Shown in pieces: positions 7,869 through 14,568 of a DNA stretch of 64,000 nt (its first letter is position 1; each line of letters opens with the position of its first letter). Origin of the DNA: an uncultured Bacteroidales bacterium (GTDB lineage: Bacteria; Bacteroidota; Bacteroidia; Bacteroidales; Paludibacteraceae). The notes beneath the pieces are model-generated. The model had not been told where the DNA came from. It did no database searches and saw nothing but the letters and a program-made list of their open reading frames with translations. The stretch is from NCBI GenBank assembly GCA_900319005.1, contig ONMV01000001.1, positions 62,001-126,000 on the forward strand, written 5' to 3'. The translations under genes and the position numbers were made by a program.

Positions 7869-9800
7869 GTGGACCACATTAAACTTCCGATATCAAAATC
7901 TATAGCCAATAGAATCCTTCTATTGCAGGCTATCCATGGAGATCCGCTCATGCGGGTCTCTTCGGATATGCCCGACGACGTCCTCGTCCTCCACGATGCC
8001 TTAGAAAAAATCAGAGATCTATATGGCACCCCAAATGAGTATGCTTCTTACCCCTCTCCCTCCCCCTGTGGGGAGGGTCGGGGTGGGGTTATTCCCTTGA
8101 AAAACTGCGGTACCGCCCTCCGCTTCCTCCAAGTCCACATCGCCAAATGTTATCCCGGTGCACCGATCACCCTTACCGGCGATCCGCGACTCATGGAGCG
8201 CGACGGTAAACCGACGACCCAAACGACCTCTGCCCTCATCCTCCACGGCGAACCCATCCCCGTCACTCCCAACGAATCCCCCTATATCACCATGAGCCGC
8301 CGAATAGCTGAATCTTACAGCGAGCTTCGCGAGCGGTCTTACAGTGAAACGGTCTTACAGCAAAGCGGTCTTACAGCCGAAGGCGGTCTTCTGGAAGCCG
8401 ATTGGTCGGCTGCCAGTTACTGGTATGAGTACATAGCCATCCATGGTGGCGAACTCCTCCTCGAAGGTCTCCGACCCGATTCCCTCCAAGGCGACCGCAT
8501 CGTCGCTGACCTCTACGCAAAATATTTTGGCGTCCAAACGACTTTCACCCCCGAAGGCGCGAAAATCGTCAATCATTCCCATCGTCAATCAATCGTACCT
8601 CGTCAATCGTCAAATCGTCAATTAGAAATCGACTTTTCTAACTGTCCGGATCTCTATCCCGCCATCGCTCTTACCTGTGAACGCCTCGGAATAGAGCTCC
8701 TTGCCACCGGCACCGACCGTCTCCGTTTCAAGGAGTCCGACCGTCTCGAAGCCGTCCGTCTTCACGAAGTCCGCAACGACCACCGTATGGCGATGGCGCT
8801 TTTGGCGGCAGATTTTCCGGTCTCTGAATCCGAACAACGATGTATCAGTAAGAGTTATCCTGAGTTTTCTGATCTTCACTCGGCAACGAGACGGCAACGA
8901 GACGGCAACGACCTACAATGTCCAACTATTGTAGATACAAAAACCATTACCCATATTACCCCTATTCGAGGTGTCAACGATGACAATTTAGGTAAAAAAC
9001 ATGCCCTATCCAAACTCATCCACGCCGCCACGACAGGATACGTCTGGCTCCACGATGACGATGTCATCCTGCCGCCTATCTTACAGGCGCAAGGCGCCGG
9101 TCTTACAACGCAGTGGTCTAACAGCGTAAGCGGTCTAACAGGCGAAGCCGGTCTTGTAATTTTGCCCTTAAAGATGGAAAGCGAAAGCGACAAGCCATCT
9201 TTATTGGAAAAATTACAAATTGCCGAATACGCCGCCATCCAGGAACTAACCATGCGTACGGCGAAAGCCGGACATGCTGTCATGTGTTCGGGCGCGAACC
9301 TCATCGTTCGCCGCGAGGCGTGGCTGGCCTGTGAACCCGATCTTCATCCGGAGATACCTTCCGGCGACGATATGTTCCTCTTGGAAGCCATGAAAAAACG
9401 CGGCTATAAGATCACCGTCATCGACGAACCCGACTTCACCGCCGTCGTTCATCCTGCTCCCACATGGCGTGCTTTCTTCCGCCAGAGAATGCGTTGGGCA
9501 GGCAAAGCACCCAAATACACTGACCCGGATATCCTCCGTTGCGGCGCACTCATCGTAGCCGCTAACCTCCTTCAGCTTCTCTGTCCTCTGATCCTCCTGA
9601 TCAAGTTCCCGATAGAGTACTCTCTCATTCGTCATCGCGAAGCTTTGTACACCGTACACCATACACCATACACCGTACACCATACACCGTACACCATACA
9701 CCATACCCCGTGGTACGTGGCTCTTCTGCTTGAGCTCCTCTATCCCTTCTACATCCTCTTCTCCCTCCTCGGCGGCCTCTTTCGTCAGAAGAAATGGTAA
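7869..9800 (+). CDS. Fusion of a shortened EPSP synthase (AroA) and an N-terminally shortened family 2 glycosyltransferase
   Basis: 643 residues starting with GTG. Residues 1-335 are AroA-like: PISKSIANRILLLQA, NCGTALRFLQ, LTGDPRLMERDGKP, SPYITMS, DWSAASYWYEY, FKESDRLEA, RNDHRMAMALLA and SKSYPEF, in the order of EPSP synthase (shikimate pathway). The stretch normally lying between the ESDR and DHRMAMA motifs is almost absent. From about residue 355 it becomes a GT2: GKKHALSKLI, LHDDDV at 395, a SGDDMF acceptor region, QRMRW at 539, then two membrane segments. The usual GT2 N-terminal nucleotide-binding strand is missing. Several repeat families interrupt the frame. It may be one functional fusion or two decayed genes joined by deletion; AroA activity is doubtful. 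Confidence 0.75.
   Translation: MDHIKLPISKSIANRILLLQAIHGDPLMRVSSDMPDDVLVLHDALEKIRDLYGTPNEYASYPSPSPCGEGRGGVIPLKNCGTALRFLQVHIAKCYPGAPITLTGDPRLMERDGKPTTQTTSALILHGEPIPVTPNESPYITMSRRIAESYSELRERSYSETVLQQSGLTAEGGLLEADWSAASYWYEYIAIHGGELLLEGLRPDSLQGDRIVADLYAKYFGVQTTFTPEGAKIVNHSHRQSIVPRQSSNRQLEIDFSNCPDLYPAIALTCERLGIELLATGTDRLRFKESDRLEAVRLHEVRNDHRMAMALLAADFPVSESEQRCISKSYPEFSDLHSATRRQRDGNDLQCPTIVDTKTITHITPIRGVNDDNLGKKHALSKLIHAATTGYVWLHDDDVILPPILQAQGAGLTTQWSNSVSGLTGEAGLVILPLKMESESDKPSLLEKLQIAEYAAIQELTMRTAKAGHAVMCSGANLIVRREAWLACEPDLHPEIPSGDDMFLLEAMKKRGYKITVIDEPDFTAVVHPAPTWRAFFRQRMRWAGKAPKYTDPDILRCGALIVAANLLQLLCPLILLIKFPIEYSLIRHREALYTVHHTPYTVHHTPYTIHHTPWYVALLLELLYPFYILFSLLGGLFRQKKW
8051..8089. repeat. C/G-rich palindromic insertion inside the aroA part
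   Basis: A CCCTCTCCCTCCCC arm, a short CTGT turn and a GGGGAGGGTCGGGG arm form an imperfect palindrome. It encodes the peptide SPSPCGEGRGGV, which has no counterpart in AroA. Similar C-rich/G-rich palindromes are familiar dispersed elements in many bacteria. Confidence 0.7.
8313..8394. repeat. Degenerate about 16-bp repeat (CTTACAG..CGGT) inside the aroA part
   Basis: Four to five units built on CTTACAG, 6-12 variable bases and CGGT follow one another. A related cluster appears at 9078-9159 in the glycosyltransferase half. Confidence 0.65.
8565..8625. repeat. ATCGTCA-type array, mostly 7-bp period, inside the aroA part
   Basis: Six copies of TCGTCA spaced mainly by 7-8 bp (with two longer gaps) encode a Ser/Gln/Arg-rich insert (SIVPRQSSNRQ) between EPSP synthase motifs. 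Confidence 0.7.
9078..9159. repeat. Second cluster of the CGGTCTTACA-type repeat, in the glycosyltransferase part
   Basis: Units such as CGGTCTTACA, TGGTCTAACA and CGGTCTAACA recur about every 16-18 bp. They match the cluster at 8313-8394 in the aroA half of the same frame. Confidence 0.6.
9647..9709. repeat. Nine-unit GTACACC/ATACACC array inside the glycosyltransferase part
   Basis: Nine exact 7-bp units (GTACACC or ATACACC; the last ATACCCC). Three units equal 21 bp, so the protein shows a 7-residue repeat (YTVHHTP three times, residues about 594-614) between two membrane segments. The same units form the spacer at 10721-10784. Confidence 0.92.
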
Positions 9801-9963
9801 ATGAGATATCTTTTGCTGATAGAGCAAAAAGACACATGTCAGTTTTGGGGGGCTTGGCTTGCAAGAAGAATGAGCATTTGTGTATTATTTTGATGAACTA
9901 TGGACGAAAATTGAGCAAAATTACTTCAATTTGCAAAAAAAAATAAAGTTTTTTGCTCGAAAA
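9801..9963. other. Intergenic stretch before the rpmB promoter
   Basis: No convincing gene. It holds a near-perfect inverted repeat, AATTGAGCAAAATT (about 9909-9922) against AAATTTGCTCAATT (about 9961-9974), whose right arm overlaps the -33 box of the ribosomal promoter. This could be an operator or a structured element. Confidence 0.5.
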
Positions 9964-9995
9964 TTTGCTCAATTCAAAAAAAAGTAGTACCTTTG
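9964..9995 (+). promoter_or_regulatory. Promoter of the rpmB-rpmG operon
   Basis: TTTG (9964-9967), 20 bp, TACCTTTG (9988-9995), 66 bp before the rpmB start. Confidence 0.85.
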
Positions 9996-10061
9996 CGCGA
10001 TTTTTCGTGTTGATATGCGGAGAATCCCCGAATTTGAAATAAATATAAAATATATACAACA

Positions 10062-10298
10062 ATGTCAAAAATTTGTCAAATTACAGGCAAGAAAGCCATG
10101 GGCGGTTGCAACGTTTCGCACTCGAAACGTCACACGAAGCGCAGCTTTGATGTGAACCTTTTCCGCCGCAAGTTCTACTGGGTAGAACAGGATGTATGGA
10201 TCGAGCTGAACGTGAGTGCAGCAGGTCTGAGAACTATTAACAAGATTGGCCTCGACAACGCTTTGAAACAGGCGGCTGAGAAGGGCTATCTCTCTTAA
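10062..10298 (+). CDS. rpmB: 50S ribosomal protein L28
   Basis: 78 residues, the usual length for Bacteroidota. The start [21 protein letters not shown] and the basic NLFRRKFYW stretch are characteristic of L28, a component of the large ribosomal subunit. It heads a short ribosomal operon with rpmG 17 bp downstream and the DUF4295 remnant after that, under the promoter at 9964-9995. No anomalies. Confidence 0.98.
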   Translation: MSKICQITGKKAMGGCNVSHSKRHTKRSFDVNLFRRKFYWVEQDVWIELNVSAAGLRTINKIGLDNALKQAAEKGYLS

Positions 10299-10315
10299 AC
10301 GAAAGGAGTTGAAGT

Positions 10316-10504
10316 ATGGCAAAGAAAAGTAAAGAAGCCCGCGTTCAAGTAATCCTTGAGTGCACAGAGCAAAAAGCCAGCGGAGTTCCCGGAATGTCTC
10401 GTTACATTACCACAAAGAACCGTAAGAATACTCCGGATCGTTTGGAGCTCATGAAGTACAATCCCTATTTGAAGAAATACACTCTTCATAAAGAGATTAA
10501 GTAA
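10316..10504 (+). CDS. rpmG: 50S ribosomal protein L33
   Basis: 62 residues beginning [19 protein letters not shown], with the [24 protein letters not shown] core typical of L33 (split here as [12 protein letters not shown] and LELMKYNP). The cysteine-poor form is usual in this phylum. It is co-transcribed with rpmB, and the DUF4295-type gene begins 29 bp downstream, an order common in Bacteroidota. Confidence 0.98.
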   Translation: MAKKSKEARVQVILECTEQKASGVPGMSRYITTKNRKNTPDRLELMKYNPYLKKYTLHKEIK

Positions 10505-10533
10505 TTAACCCCTAATTAGAAAGGCTTAGAACT

Positions 10534-10638
10534 ATGGCAAAGAAAGCGGTCGCAACACTGCAAACCGGTAACTCCGGACGCGCGCACTCTAAGTGCATCA
10601 AGATGGTTAAGCGAGTTCTTCAAGTAATCGTTCCCTAA
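10534..10638 (+). pseudogene. DUF4295-type small ribosomal-operon gene, apparently frameshifted
   Basis: The frame codes for 34 residues (MAKKAVATLQTGNSG, then SKCIKMVKRVLQVIVP). The first two thirds match the approximately 50-residue DUF4295 protein that follows rpmG in Bacteroidota. After KMVK the usual SPKTGAY segment is missing, and after IVP the frame stops early. Removing one C from the CCC run at 10633-10635 would continue the protein as IVPKWEKKFLKEN, which resembles the family's C-terminus. It is therefore either a broken copy, a sequencing error at a homopolymer, or an unusually short variant. Too short to be found by length-limited ORF searches. Confidence 0.6.
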
Positions 10639-10662
10639 ATGGGAAAAGAAGTTTCTTAAAGA

Positions 10663-10698
10663 AAATGACATACAAATTTGTGTATGTCATTTTTTTTT
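10663..10698 (+). terminator. Intrinsic terminator of the ribosomal operon
   Basis: A perfect 12-bp stem, AAATGACATACA (10663-10674) with TGTATGTCATTT (10681-10692), loop AATTTG, followed by a T run. Confidence 0.9.
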
Positions 10699-10708
10699 CG
10701 TACCTTTG
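10677..10708 (+). promoter_or_regulatory. Promoter embedded in the preceding terminator
   Basis: TTTG (10677-10680) lies in the terminator loop; 20 bp later TACCTTTG (10701-10708) follows the T run. It drives the lipid kinase operon. Confidence 0.83.
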
Positions 10709-10720
10709 CACTCGCTTTTT

Positions 10721-10784
10721 GAACACCGTACACCGTACACCGTACACCATACACTATACACCATACACCGTACACCAAAACACC
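10721..10784. repeat. GTACACC/ATACACC array in the leader of the lipid kinase gene
   Basis: Eight 7-bp units and a final 8-bp unit fill the whole 5' leader up to the ATG at 10785. It is the same repeat as inside the glycosyltransferase at 9647-9709. The leader has no obvious purine-rich ribosome binding site. Confidence 0.9.
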
Positions 10785-11708
10785 ATGCTTGGCATCATCA
10801 TCAACCCGAAGTCCGGAAAATCTTATTTCCGCGCGCAGCGTATATATTTATGGAAATTGCTGCGTAAGCGTCATGCGCCGTTTGCGTATTGCGTGACCAA
10901 ATTTGCGGGCCATGCCGTCGAGTTGGCGCGCGAGTTGGTCGAGAAAGGCTATGACGAGATTCTTGTTCTTGGGGGAGATGGTACGCTTTCGGAAGCGATT
11001 AATGGTATCATGCGTGCCAACCTGACGCCTGATCAGCGAGCAATGATACAGGTGGGGATTATGCCGCGAGGTACAGGAAACGACTGGGGACGTTTCTGGG
11101 GACTGAACAAAAAACATAAGGAATCTCTTCACCGCTTTTTCCGCGGACAGGGACATCCGATAGATATAGGTTGCCTCACTTATTGGCGAAACGGGATAGA
11201 GCATCACCGCTATTTCATCAATTCAGTGGGATTTGGTGTGGATTCATTGTGCTGTAAGAAAGCGGAAGTACTGAAGCACCTGATTGGTTCGCATCGTGTG
11301 AATTATGTATTCGGTCTCTTCGCTGCTGTAGCGCAGCATAAAGCGCAGCACATGGTCCTGACGGTGGACGGAAAGGAGGCGGTGGACGATTTATTGTTTA
11401 CGATGAATATCGGAAACGGACCTTTTTCGGGAGGCGGGATACGCCAAAACCCCGAAGCGGATCCTACTGATGGCGTCTTCCATGCGATGTTTGTCAAGAA
11501 ACCCACGTTCCCTCAAATCATTAAAGCGCTACCGAACCTCTTCAACGGTCGTCTGACCGACTTGCCATTCATCTATCCCCTCGTTGGCAAAGAGATAGAG
11601 ATCCGATACCGCAAACATCTTCTTTTTGAAGCAGATGGAATACTCGAAAATATCATCGGGCCTTGCAAAGTGACCTGTATCCATCATGCTCTTCAGTTCC
11701 GTTGTTGA
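10785..11708 (+). CDS. Diacylglycerol/lipid kinase family protein (DagK/YegS-like)
   Basis: 307 residues from the ATG at 10785; a longer open frame upstream runs through the promoter, terminator and repeat array and is rejected. MLGIIINPKSGK is the N-terminal strand, and VLGGDGTLSEAINGI is the GGDGT nucleotide-binding motif (about residues 64-78). GIMPRGTGNDWGR is the PxGTGND loop and LLFTMNIGNGPFSGGG lies in the C-terminal sandwich domain. The family phosphorylates diacylglycerol or related lipids on the cytoplasmic face of the membrane; sphingosine-like substrates are also possible in Bacteroidota. It is the first gene of an operon with three cell-wall-sugar-type genes. Confidence 0.88.
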   Translation: MLGIIINPKSGKSYFRAQRIYLWKLLRKRHAPFAYCVTKFAGHAVELARELVEKGYDEILVLGGDGTLSEAINGIMRANLTPDQRAMIQVGIMPRGTGNDWGRFWGLNKKHKESLHRFFRGQGHPIDIGCLTYWRNGIEHHRYFINSVGFGVDSLCCKKAEVLKHLIGSHRVNYVFGLFAAVAQHKAQHMVLTVDGKEAVDDLLFTMNIGNGPFSGGGIRQNPEADPTDGVFHAMFVKKPTFPQIIKALPNLFNGRLTDLPFIYPLVGKEIEIRYRKHLLFEADGILENIIGPCKVTCIHHALQFRC

Positions 11709-11720
11709 TCCACTTTCCTC

Positions 11721-11755
11721 TTTCACCTTTCAATTTTCAATTTTCAATTTTCATG
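11721..11755. repeat. TTTCAAT array running into a start codon
   Basis: Five 7-bp units (TTTCACC, three TTTCAAT, TTTCATG). The final unit supplies the ATG of the following kinase gene. Confidence 0.9.
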
Positions 11756-12727
11756 AAGCAACAAGGAAGTAATAGAATTTATACCCGCGTGACGGACGAG
11801 AACGGTCGTTCGCTCATTCGCGTGGTGGGTACTAACCGCGACGAGAACCGGGCGTTCATCTACATGGCGCGGCATTTTCATGCGCTCGGATTACCTGTGC
11901 CCGAATTATACGATGTCAGCGAAGATGAGATGAGTTATACCCAGGAGGATCTGGGAGATTTGCTTCTCTTCGATGCCATACGGCATGGACGCGAGACAGG
12001 TGTCTTCTCCGAAGACGAATATACCTTATTAGAACGCACGCTACGCGCCCTCGCACACGTGCAGGTAGAGGGGGCGCGCGATTTCGATTGGAACATCTGT
12101 TTCCCCGTTCCCGCGTTCGACGAGCGGTCCATCCGCTGGGATCTCAATTATTTCAAATACTGCTTCCTCAAAGCTACCAAGATTGAGTTCTCCGAACCTA
12201 AATTGGAAGACGATTTTGACCATTTGGTCTTTACTCTTTTAGCGAGAGAAACGAGCGGTCTTTATTCTTTGAACGAGCAGAGCGAGTGGGCTTTTTTATA
12301 CCGCGATTTCCAAAGCCGAAATGTCATGATTCGTGACGGCCAACCATACTTCATAGATTTTCAGGGAGGTCGTAGAGGTCCCACGCAATACGATGTAGTC
12401 TCTTTCCTATGGCAGGCAAAAGCGAACATCCCACAGACCCTTCGCAACAAACTGATAGATGCTTATTTGGACGAACTCAAAAAACTTCAGCCAAGCTTGG
12501 CTGAATCAGCGTGGCGTGCTGCATTACCGCATTTTGTCTTGTTGCGAACCCTTCAGGTGCTCGGAGCGTATGGTTACAGGGGTTATTTCGAACGTAAACC
12601 CCATTTCCTGGAGTCGATACCATTGGCGCTGAAGAACCTGCATGAACTATTTGAAAAGAACACGGAGTTACAAACCCAATATCCTTATTTATATGCTATC
12701 AGTAACGATTTACTCGTTCTCGTTTAA
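11753..12727 (+). CDS. Phosphotransferase (AmgK-like anomeric sugar kinase, APH fold)
   Basis: 324 residues from the ATG at 11753; the open frame upstream is repeat DNA. APH-fold features are the N-lobe RIYTRVTDENGRSLIRV, the hinge YTQEDLGDLLLFD, the catalytic loop FLYRDFQSRNVMI (D-x-x-x-x-N) and the metal-binding YFIDFQGGRRG. Family knowledge: AmgK phosphorylates MurNAc/GlcNAc at C1 in peptidoglycan recycling. The MurU-like gene two genes downstream supports that role, as inference. Codons for LQPSLAES are made by a perfect 20-bp palindrome at 12486-12505. The end overlaps the RapZ-domain gene by 35 bp in another frame, where related Bacteroidota proteins appear to have the two domains fused. 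Confidence 0.8.
   Translation: MKQQGSNRIYTRVTDENGRSLIRVVGTNRDENRAFIYMARHFHALGLPVPELYDVSEDEMSYTQEDLGDLLLFDAIRHGRETGVFSEDEYTLLERTLRALAHVQVEGARDFDWNICFPVPAFDERSIRWDLNYFKYCFLKATKIEFSEPKLEDDFDHLVFTLLARETSGLYSLNEQSEWAFLYRDFQSRNVMIRDGQPYFIDFQGGRRGPTQYDVVSFLWQAKANIPQTLRNKLIDAYLDELKKLQPSLAESAWRAALPHFVLLRTLQVLGAYGYRGYFERKPHFLESIPLALKNLHELFEKNTELQTQYPYLYAISNDLLVLV
12486..12505. repeat. Perfect 20-bp palindrome inside the kinase gene
   Basis: TTCAGCCAAGCTTGGCTGAA. Its core TCAGCCAA..TTGGCTGA recurs as a second perfect palindrome at 60419-60438, suggesting a dispersed family. Confidence 0.75.
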
Positions 12728-13097
12728 GAAGGGAATCCCGTCCGACGATTCCGGCAATGGAGGCGGTTATGTCTTTGATTGCCGTTCTACGCATAATCCC
12801 GGTAAGTACGATGAATATAAGTCCCTCACGGGACTGGATCAACCTGTGATTGATTTTCTTGAGAAAGACGGTGAGATACTCTCTTTCCTGGAGTCTGTTT
12901 ATAAGCTTGTCGATCATCATGCGGAGCGCTTCATCGAACGTGATTTTACGAACCTCCAGGTAGCGTTTGGTTGTACCGGAGGACAACACCGTTCTGTTTA
13001 TTGCGCAGAGCATCTGGCGCAGCATCTCAAGGAGAAGTACAATATTCGTATTCATCTGATTCATAGAGAAAGGGGGATTGAACGATGGTTGGAGTGA
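12693..13097 (+). CDS. RapZ C-terminal domain-like protein
   Basis: 134 residues from the ATG at 12693; upstream in-frame ATGs lie deeper in the kinase gene. It matches the C-terminal domain of RapZ/YvcJ: YVFDCRSTHNPGKY, a GLDQPVIDFLE stretch, and AFGCTGGQHRSVYCAEHL. In RapZ this domain binds RNA or a small sugar signal (GlcN6P in E. coli); the ATPase half is absent. It overlaps the kinase by 35 bp at its start and the nucleotidyltransferase by 13 bp at its end, so translation is probably coupled. The domain being read in a different frame right where a fusion would be expected could mean a natural split or a frameshift. The specific function is unknown. Confidence 0.8.
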   Translation: MLSVTIYSFSFKKGIPSDDSGNGGGYVFDCRSTHNPGKYDEYKSLTGLDQPVIDFLEKDGEILSFLESVYKLVDHHAERFIERDFTNLQVAFGCTGGQHRSVYCAEHLAQHLKEKYNIRIHLIHRERGIERWLE

Positions 13098-13807
13098 TTT
13101 TTTGTGCCGGTCTGGGTACACGTCTCAAACCGCTTACCGATACGATACCAAAGGCGCTGGTACCTCTTGCGGGAAAGCCCCTCCTTCAATGGCAGGTGGA
13201 GAAACTGCGGGATGCCGGTATAACCGATATCATTGTCAATGTGCATCATTTCCCGGACATGATCATCGATGTCGTCCGCGCTAACGAAGGGTGGGGGAGT
13301 AACATCCTCATTTCCGACGAACGCAATCAACTCCTGGAAACGGGCGGAGGACTGAAGAAAATTATAAATGAACAATTAAAAATTTTCAATAATCCTATTC
13401 TTGCCTGCAACGTGGATATCCTCTCGAATATTGATCTCCGTGCGTTGATCAGCGCCTATGAGCGTACGGGAGTCAGCCAGTTGGTGGTTTCCGACCGTCA
13501 GACCCAACGCTATCTCTGTTTTGACGAGCAGAATCATCTTTGCGGATGGACGAATATCGCTACCGGAGAATTGAAAGGGCGAGACGGATGTCATCTCGCC
13601 TTCAGCGGCATGCAGATACTAAATACCGGGATTCTGTCGCTTTTGAAGGAGATGAAAGAGGATAAATTCTCCCTCATAGATTTCTATTTACGCTACATGC
13701 AGCATATGCCTTTGCACGCCTTCGTACCGACTAATTATCGGATGATGGACGTCGGGAAAATCAACCAAATTGAGGAGGCAGAACGCTTTGCAGAAAATCT
13801 AAAATAA
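13085..13807 (+). CDS. Sugar nucleotidyltransferase (MurU-like)
   Basis: 240 residues. The N-terminal pyrophosphorylase signature is VIFCAGLGTRLKPLTD, with PKALVPLAGKPLLQWQ shortly after, and the metal-binding CNVDILS. MurU makes UDP-MurNAc from MurNAc-1-phosphate in the AmgK/MurU recycling route. The kinase two genes upstream makes that assignment attractive, but a hexose-1-phosphate substrate cannot be excluded. The start lies 13 bp inside the RapZ-domain gene. A short A/T-rich insert around IINEQLKIFNN resembles the repeat-derived linkers seen elsewhere. A hairpin terminator follows at once. Confidence 0.83.
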   Translation: MVGVIFCAGLGTRLKPLTDTIPKALVPLAGKPLLQWQVEKLRDAGITDIIVNVHHFPDMIIDVVRANEGWGSNILISDERNQLLETGGGLKKIINEQLKIFNNPILACNVDILSNIDLRALISAYERTGVSQLVVSDRQTQRYLCFDEQNHLCGWTNIATGELKGRDGCHLAFSGMQILNTGILSLLKEMKEDKFSLIDFYLRYMQHMPLHAFVPTNYRMMDVGKINQIEEAERFAENLK

Positions 13808-13810
13808 AAT

Positions 13811-13838
13811 AAAAGGACACCCGAATGGATGTCCTTTT
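13811..13838. terminator. Bidirectional terminator between the nucleotidyltransferase gene and tRNA-Lys
   Basis: AAAAGGACA (13811-13819) pairs with TGTCCTTTT (13830-13838). T-rich sequence follows on the plus strand, and A/T-rich sequence (TTTTATTTTATTTT) follows on the minus strand, so it can end both converging transcripts. Confidence 0.75.
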
Positions 13839-13839
13839 G

Positions 13840-13912
13840 TGTCCCCCGAGGGACTCGAACCCTCGACCCACTGATTAAGAGTCAGTTGCTCTACCAACTG
13901 AGCTAGGGAGAC
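13840..13912 (-). tRNA. tRNA-Lys (anticodon CTT)
   Basis: A 73-base cloverleaf on the minus strand. The acceptor 5' GTCTCCC pairs with GGGGGAC (one G-U), the D arm contains AGCTCAGTTGGTAGAGC, the anticodon stem-loop ACTGA-CTCTTAA-TCAGT has anticodon CTT, and the T arm contains GGTTCGAGTCC. The discriminator base is A; CCA is not encoded. A promoter is at 13981-14012. The leader between them contains the hairpin GAGTCT/AGACTC. Confidence 0.96.
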
Positions 13913-13980
13913 AGATCGTGTGCAACTCATTGTGCACGAACTGAGTCTCACGAGACTCGATCTTTTTTCAAAAGCGGGTG

Positions 13981-14012
13981 CAAAGGTACTGCTTTTTTTT
14001 GACATGACCAAA
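13981..14012 (-). promoter_or_regulatory. Promoter of tRNA-Lys
   Basis: On the minus strand TTTG (14012-14009), 20 bp, TACCTTTG (13988-13981), 69 bp upstream of the mature tRNA 5' end. Confidence 0.83.
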
Positions 14013-14055
14013 TATTTTGGCAAAAAAATGTCAATAAAATGTCATTTTATCATTT

Positions 14056-14529
14056 TTACGTATGTTTAATAATGTAATAGGGGATATTGAGTGCCTCTAT
14101 TTCTGCTTCATATCGCTGAAAGAGTTCCATTCGGATGGCATCTGAACCATTCGATCGGGCGGGGTCGGGTATCCAAGGCAGATCCGGATAGGTCAGCAGA
14201 TAAGTGTCCATCGGGTACTGCCGGATAGCTTCGTTGAACCATTCAGGAACACACCCGAACGCATAATCAAACCATACTTTTGTCACGATGAGTTCGGTGT
14301 CGAAGAAATAAACGCTGTCGGATGGCTGATTACTGATAGCCGCCAATTCTTCCACTTGATACCTCGCGATGCTGCATAACTCCTCAAAAGTGACGTCAGT
14401 GCTCCCTTTCTGCTCCACGTACGTGCGCGCGTACTCGGGCACGTACGTTCCTTTATACCTGCGCGCGAGGTAACGGGCTAATGAACTCTTACCCGTACTC
14501 TCCGGTCCGATGATGCCTACTTTATACAC
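14056..14529 (-). CDS. NadR-type P-loop kinase (nicotinamide riboside kinase-like)
   Basis: 157 residues. The Walker A motif GPESTGKSSLARYLA is at residues 8-22; VPEYARTYVE, a YFFDTELIVTKVW stretch and a late PDLPWIPDPARSNG loop match the C-terminal kinase domain of NadR, which phosphorylates nicotinamide riboside in NAD salvage. The nucleotidyltransferase half of NadR is missing, as in many Bacteroidota stand-alone versions. It follows sprA after a 7-bp-repeat spacer (14533-14568) and is last in the ruvA-sprA transcript. Function is assigned by family only. Confidence 0.85.
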   Translation of the reverse strand: MYKVGIIGPESTGKSSLARYLARRYKGTYVPEYARTYVEQKGSTDVTFEELCSIARYQVEELAAISNQPSDSVYFFDTELIVTKVWFDYAFGCVPEWFNEAIRQYPMDTYLLTYPDLPWIPDPARSNGSDAIRMELFQRYEAEIEALNIPYYIIKHT

Positions 14530-14532
14530 CCT

Positions 14533-14568
14533 CTCATCCTTTCATCTTTCACCTTTCATCTTTCACCT
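14533..14568. repeat. CTTTCAT/CTTTCAC array between sprA and the NadR-like gene
   Basis: Alternating 7-bp units CTTTCAT and CTTTCAC fill the spacer (five units). Confidence 0.85.

Noticed and set aside
10721-10784. CRISPR or coding extension of the lipid kinase
   Set aside because: Units are 7 bp without spacers. The open frame through them also runs through a terminator and promoter, so the start at 10785 is preferred.
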